Origin: Lachnospiraceae bacterium
GTDB lineage: Bacteria; Bacillota; Clostridia; Lachnospirales; Lachnospiraceae
Reading direction: 5' to 3'
DNA length: 36,662 bases
NCBI GenBank assembly: GCA_910574195.1
Contig: CAJTBF010000022.1
Span: forward strand, 1 to 36,662
Notes under the pieces: model-generated
The model's database searches: none
Told to the model about the DNA's origin: nothing
The model's input: the letters and a program-made list of their open reading frames with translations, nothing else
In this document: piece after piece, positions 33,735-36,662 of the stretch
Layout: each line of letters starts with the position of its first letter
Position numbering within the stretch: the stretch's first letter is position 1
Translations under genes and position numbers: made by a program

Positions 33735-33878
33735 TTATAAAATCTTCCGCAGCTTTTTTCGCAAGTGGTCTAATCTTGCATAGATAGCCCCTGTTGTCAA
33801 TCCGACAAGCGGGGCAATTTCCTTTGTGGAATAGCCCTGCATTTTCAACAGGATGATTTGCAGGGTACGCCTGTCCAC
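33735..33878 (-). pseudogene. Sigma-70-like factor, C-terminal region 4 relic
   Basis: Forty-seven codons remain, with a helix-turn-helix of sigma region 4 (GYSTKEIAPLVGLTTGAIYA and RLDHLRKKLRKIL). Small sigma-like proteins of this kind are common in Tn916/Tn1549-type elements, normally 130-180 residues. The N-terminal part is gone; upstream sequence switches abruptly to a KTR-gene relic. Confidence 0.6.
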
Positions 33879-33886
33879 TCACATGT

Positions 33887-33990
33887 TTATCGGCTCTGCA
33901 TCTATGTGTCTGGCTCTTTAATAACTGCTATTTCAAATTTTTTGCTTTTCAAGATTGCTCATTTACCTTTTGGCATATTACTTCATTTCT
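33887..33990 (-). pseudogene. Decayed copy of a KTR-domain gene end
   Basis: The minus strand still reads VIKEPDT, stop, MQSR, stop at 33887-33926, the ending of the KTR protein also seen at 34722 (VIREPDAKMQSR). The preceding sequence has a few matching residues and several stops. It is joined directly to the sigma relic. Confidence 0.45.
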
Positions 33991-34002
33991 TGACTTATAA
34001 TT

Positions 34003-34485
34003 TTATAAAAGTTCACTATCTAAAGCTCGTAAATTTATGACAGAGACTATTTCCTGTTGTATTCTTTCAACTTCATCAATTCTAACTCTGCCAATACGGT
34101 TTCTTTCCATTTTATAATCTATATCTGGAAATAATTTTTCCAGCAAATTATTTATTTCTGGAGATGCCCCCATTGAAGCTATCACAAGTGATGTCATATC
34201 ATATTGTTCCAGTATATCTCTTAATTCGTTTTCTGGAACTTTTGATAATTGTTCAAAATCAGTTATTTTTTTAGTCGGTATATTCGGCTCTAAAATATCA
34301 TTTATTGTAATTCCGTAAAGCTTAGATATTTTTAACAGAACCTCTAAATCTGGAATAGCTGCTCCCGTTTCCCATTTTGAAACAGCTTGTCTGGATATAT
34401 CCAACCTTTTTGCTAATTCGTCTTGTGTGTAGTTATGTTTTTTTCGCAGTAATTGCAAATATTTTGAAATGATGTTTGTATTCAT
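34003..34485 (-). CDS. XRE-family transcriptional regulator
   Basis: The 160-residue protein has an N-terminal HTH_3 domain (about 8-62) with the recognition segment DISRQAVSKWETGAAIPDLE, and a helical C-terminal part of unknown role. ATG 34485 has AGGAGGG 7 nt upstream and is preferred over the longer reading from 34560, which lacks a site. An 8-bp inverted repeat overlaps the probable -10 upstream, suggesting autorepression. It is the best-preserved gene in the mobile-element graveyard, probably a former element or phage-type repressor. Confidence 0.85.
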   Translation of the reverse strand: MNTNIISKYLQLLRKKHNYTQDELAKRLDISRQAVSKWETGAAIPDLEVLLKISKLYGITINDILEPNIPTKKITDFEQLSKVPENELRDILEQYDMTSLVIASMGASPEINNLLEKLFPDIDYKMERNRIGRVRIDEVERIQQEIVSVINLRALDSELL

Positions 34486-34500
34486 AAAAATTCCCTCCTT

Positions 34501-34530
34501 TTTTCTATTATAAAATGACCTTATAGAAAA
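34501..34530 (-). promoter_or_regulatory. XRE promoter with overlapping operator palindrome
   Basis: TTTTCTAT (34501-34508) and ATAGAAAA (34523-34530) form an 8-bp inverted repeat. On the minus strand a TATAAT (34507-34512) lies within it, with a weak TTTATT (34530-34535) 17 nt before. Confidence 0.5.
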
Positions 34531-34721
34531 ATAAAGAGCTTGAAAAGTGCCAAAAAGCAATTAGCGGTTGCTGTCATTTACCTTATTTCGATGGATGTCT
34601 TATCTGTATTCGGTGTATCGCAGACTTTCTAGTATTGTAAGATAAAGCAGTAAAATGAAAAATCTTGACTGTCTGCGTAAGCAAAAACAGAGCCAACAAA
34701 CTGTGAGTTTATTTCACAAGT

Positions 34722-34893
34722 TCATCGGCTCTGCATCTTTGCGTCTGGCTCTCTGATAACAGACATATTCATTTGTCGAACATTTATAAGAGTTTCCTGC
34801 TTACATTTTGGGCAAAATAAAGGAAATTTCTCAAGTACCGTATCTTCACGCAATTTCAATCTCGTCTTGTTTCCGCATACAGGACACAATATT
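34722..34893 (-). pseudogene. Cysteine-rich KTR-domain protein, 5'-truncated and fused out of frame to tnpV
   Basis: The minus strand encodes ILCPVCGNKTRLKLR, then CPKCKQETLINVRQ and a C-terminal VIREPDAKMQSR, nearly a complete KTR protein with two CxxC zinc knuckles. Its own start is missing; upstream sequence is tnpV, in a different frame, joined near 34890. KTR proteins are common small cargo of Tn916/Tn1549-like elements with no settled function. Confidence 0.65.
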
Positions 34894-35055
34894 GGTGTAT
34901 GTAACTTTGCAATATTGCTTCAGATAGTCCAGATGCCGCTGTCCCCATGCGCCTATCGGCTGTTCTTCTTCGGCGGGCAATCGTAAATCCGGAATAAAAT
35001 ATCCATTTTCTTCGTGATATGTACCGCCTAACTGTTCAAATAGTGATTTTGCCAT
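34846..35055 (-). pseudogene. tnpV: TnpV-like transposon protein, N-terminal fragment
   Basis: MAKSLFEQLGGTYHEENGYF, then LPAEEEQPIGAWGQRHLDYL, is the characteristic TnpV start, with GGAGG 9 nt before the ATG at 35055. After about 55 residues (VTYTN) homology ends where the KTR sequence begins, and the frame closes at 34846. Intact TnpV has about 120 residues and accompanies Tn4451-type transposons. Confidence 0.65.
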
Positions 35056-35132
35056 CTTGTAAATCCTCCGTATGAATTGAATTTACCTACAATCCAATCA
35101 TTCTGGCTGATTACAAAGTCTTTGGGTTTTAA

Positions 35133-35479
35133 CTTCCTTATGAAAAATTAACCATCGTGGAATTTTTTGAATTGTGGGATTCATTCCTGATTCGTGGATA
35201 TACGGCACAGGGTACAAAAATGTTCTATGGTACAGGTAGTTCATTGATGGATTATTCCAATCGAATGACCGGCCTGTATGGGATATGTTTCCCGGCGATG
35301 TAATGCAACGACTTCCGGCAGGCAAACGGAGGAACCCTGACTGGAACGAGCGTACCAAGCGGAGCGAAATGCCGCCAAAGAGGGGGCAGAAACGACAGCA
35401 GAAGGAACCGGTAAAAATGAACACCGAAACGATATCGAAACACAACAATCTTACAGGGCATAGCCTGCCCTGTCCGTAA
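35133..35479 (+). pseudogene. Coding-like remnant in two overlapping frames, unidentified
   Basis: One frame (35133-35303) reads LTIVEFFELWDSFLIRGYTA and GSSLMDYSNRMTGLYG. A second (35240-35479) reads LFQSNDRPVWDMFPGDVMQR and NPDWNERTKRSEMPPKRGQK. Both have protein-like composition, no proper start, and overlap by about 60 nt, as expected from a frameshifted gene. I do not recognise the family. The basic second part could be the tail of a DNA-binding mobilisation protein. Confidence 0.3.
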
Positions 35480-35522
35480 TACCAAGGGGGATTTTCCGCC
35501 GCCGCTCCGGTCGGCGCAGAGT

Positions 35523-35636
35523 CAACGTCCACCGGACGTTGTGCGTCCTGCGGACAGCGGATGATTTCCGTAGATTTTCAATCTGCTCCAATCATCACAG
35601 AGGAAGCTACACTTCCCCTGTGCTGGCACTGCCAGC
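35523..35636. other. Second hairpin cluster in element DNA, before the methyltransferase
   Basis: The stems are CAACGTCC/GGACGTTG (35523-35541, 3-nt loop), CACAG-GGAAG/CTTCC-CTGTG (35596-35622, one A/C mismatch) and GCTGGC/GCCAGC (35622-35636). The rest of 35480-35699 shows no convincing gene; the in-frame extension of the methyltransferase ORF through it is not protein-like. Confidence 0.4.
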
Positions 35637-35676
35637 TACCTCTTTGTGGACTTGCCCCCATCTTTCAGAAAGCCTA

Positions 35677-35705
35677 TTCCATTTAGCAAGTCAAAGCTGT
35701 ATAAT
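35677..35705 (+). promoter_or_regulatory. Probable promoter of the methyltransferase gene
   Basis: A perfect TATAAT (35700-35705) lies 40 nt before the TTG start; the -35 (TTCCAT, 17-nt spacing) is poor. Confidence 0.45.
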
Positions 35706-35745
35706 AGAGCCAGTGACAAATCGAAATTTAGCGGAGGTAAGACTT

Positions 35746-36453
35746 TTGAATATTAGCATCTATAAGAAATACATTTCAGAAGAAACGATGATGGGACCAA
35801 ATAGTGTCAGGATTTTAGCTGAATTACTTGACAAATATCCCTTACAGCTGGCCGATGATGATTTGATTCTTGATTTGGGATGCGGAACAGGATTAACAAG
35901 TTTTGTAATTGCGAAAGAAACAAGAGCGAAGGTTTATGCAAACGACTTATGGGTTAGTGCAGAAGAGAATGGGAAGCGATTTACTCAATGGGGAGTTGGT
36001 GAACAGATAGAGCCAATTTGCGAAGATGCGAACAACCTTCATTTTGAAGAAAAGCAGTTTAATGCTCTGGTTAGTATTGATTCTTATCATTATTTTGCAG
36101 GTCACGAGGGATTTTTTCAAGAGAAAATTTTGCCGTTTATGAAAGACGGCGGGGGAGTTTTAATTGGTATTCCTGGTTTGAAAGATGAATACACAAACCG
36201 TGCAAAAGAGCTCCTGTTTGATTGGCTTGGTGATGATGCCTATATGTTTAAAAGTCCAACACACTGGAAAGAACTTGTTGGTAGCCACGACAGAATTAAA
36301 ACGGTAATAACATGGGAAATGGATTGCTTTGAAAAAGCATGGGGTGAGTGGCTTGCAACAAATAATCAGTTTGCTTATGGTGACAGACAGCACTTTGAAA
36401 CAATCATTAGGCCATATACTTGTTTTGTAGGCATCTATATAAAGCTGAAATAG
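35746..36453 (+). CDS. Class I SAM-dependent methyltransferase
   Basis: The 235-residue protein has a Rossmann-like methyltransferase fold: motif I LDLGCGTG (about 42-49), an acidic end of strand 2 near YANDLWVSAEE, motif II-like FNALVSIDSYHYF and GGGVLIGIPG further on. The substrate is unknown; the layout recalls UbiE- or cyclopropane-synthase-like small-molecule enzymes. The start is TTG 35746, with GGAGG 8 nt upstream and a TATAAT just before. A longer reading from 35539 has no ribosome site and runs through hairpin DNA. Composition is AT-rich like the neighbouring element DNA, so it may be cargo. Confidence 0.8.
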   Translation: MNISIYKKYISEETMMGPNSVRILAELLDKYPLQLADDDLILDLGCGTGLTSFVIAKETRAKVYANDLWVSAEENGKRFTQWGVGEQIEPICEDANNLHFEEKQFNALVSIDSYHYFAGHEGFFQEKILPFMKDGGGVLIGIPGLKDEYTNRAKELLFDWLGDDAYMFKSPTHWKELVGSHDRIKTVITWEMDCFEKAWGEWLATNNQFAYGDRQHFETIIRPYTCFVGIYIKLK

Positions 36454-36594
36454 GCGCTATAATATAAATTCCAGTTTGTAAGCTTTTTCCATAAGTTTCC
36501 CCTATTTTCAAGGCTTTGCACAATGCCAGCCTCAAAATATGTATCCTTTTGTAAGCGACACAAAACATACCGTAGTGAATCTTCCCCAGTCAGT

Positions 36595-36615
36595 TGATAT
36601 ACTTTCCTTATATCA
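36595..36615. promoter_or_regulatory. 21-bp operator-like palindrome before the right-edge gene
   Basis: TGATATA and TATATCA are separated by 7 nt and end 2 nt before the AAGGAGG of the next gene. A repressor here would block transcription or initiation of that gene. Confidence 0.45.
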
Positions 36616-36631
36616 CAAGGAGGTATTTCAA

Positions 36632-36662
36632 ATGAATGCAAAGTTTACCGATGATGAATGGC
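36632..36662 (+). CDS. Start of a gene cut by the window edge
   Basis: AGGAGG (36618-36623) lies 8 nt before ATG 36632, and the frame reads MNAKFTDDEW to the edge. Too short to identify. Confidence 0.5.
   Translation, partial: MNAKFTDDEW

Noticed and set aside
35539-35745. N-terminal extension of the methyltransferase frame
   Set aside because: No ribosome site, hairpin-rich DNA and Ser/Leu/Cys-rich translation; TATAAT, GGAGG and TTG at 35746 mark the real start.
36435-36641. 68-residue minus-strand frame at the right edge
   Set aside because: Its start overlaps the palindrome and ribosome site of a plus-strand gene, and no minus-strand ribosome site precedes it. The middle looks somewhat protein-like, so a relic cannot be excluded.

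Overview
The window looks like a chromosomal segment of a gut Clostridia, most likely Lachnospiraceae. The reasons are the strong GGAGG-type ribosome binding sites, TTGxxx-17-TATAAT promoters, a dockerin-bearing M60 mucin peptidase with a VKTGD-type wall-anchored partner, and relics of Tn4451/Tn1549-type elements (MobC, TnpV, KTR protein, sigma factor). No rRNA, tRNA or CRISPR array was found. The host assignment is an inference.

Layout. (1) 1-7190: a co-directional block of a membrane pseudo-cyclase (HAMP plus a class III cyclase domain that has lost its metal Asp residues), a 707-aa low-complexity/hydrophobic protein, an AAA+ ATPase of the type found with extracellular contractile injection systems (eCIS), and a 180-aa acidic protein. 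It may be the tail of an eCIS locus whose structural genes lie before position 1. (2) 7250-8521: an NhaP-type Na+/H+ antiporter. (3) 8574-10870, minus strand: an accessory group with a YqiA-like esterase, an unknown protein, a ComF-like phosphoribosyltransferase and another unknown protein. (4) 11076-12223: a DUF2726 protein, an HxlR regulator, and the 25-codon stump of the gene HxlR probably controlled. The stump faces a 559-aa AT-rich membrane protein (12164-13843). (5) 14083-22655: a complete type III Wadjet anti-plasmid system, jetA-jetB-jetC-jetD. (6) 22663-24333: a siroheme sulfite/nitrite reductase behind its own promoter and a short leader ORF. (7) 24434-30760: a secreted M60 metallopeptidase with a dockerin, and a wall-anchored protein with a cohesin-like N-terminus, 3 nt apart. 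(8) 31024-32581, minus strand: an ABC permease and ATPase of the SsuCB/TauCB type with no binding protein. (9) 32595-36662: decayed mobile-element DNA (frameshifted mobC, dense hairpins resembling an oriT region, sigma and KTR relics, a TnpV-KTR chimera), with an XRE regulator and a methyltransferase still intact.

The clearest unlabelled signal is a short non-coding transposable element of about 140 bp with IS66-like GTAAC...GTTAC ends. One copy lies inside the Wadjet operon (15638-15780) and one after the M60 operon (30843-30979). The second has a perfect 8-bp target duplication (GCAACAGT) and the first has one matching at 7 of 8 positions. A third, half copy (11933-11998) provides the start codon and first codons of the HxlR gene.

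Working together: Wadjet would cleave incoming plasmids, and the neighbouring AT-rich genes and the mobile-element graveyard mark the window as a turnover region. The M60/anchor pair points to life on host mucin.
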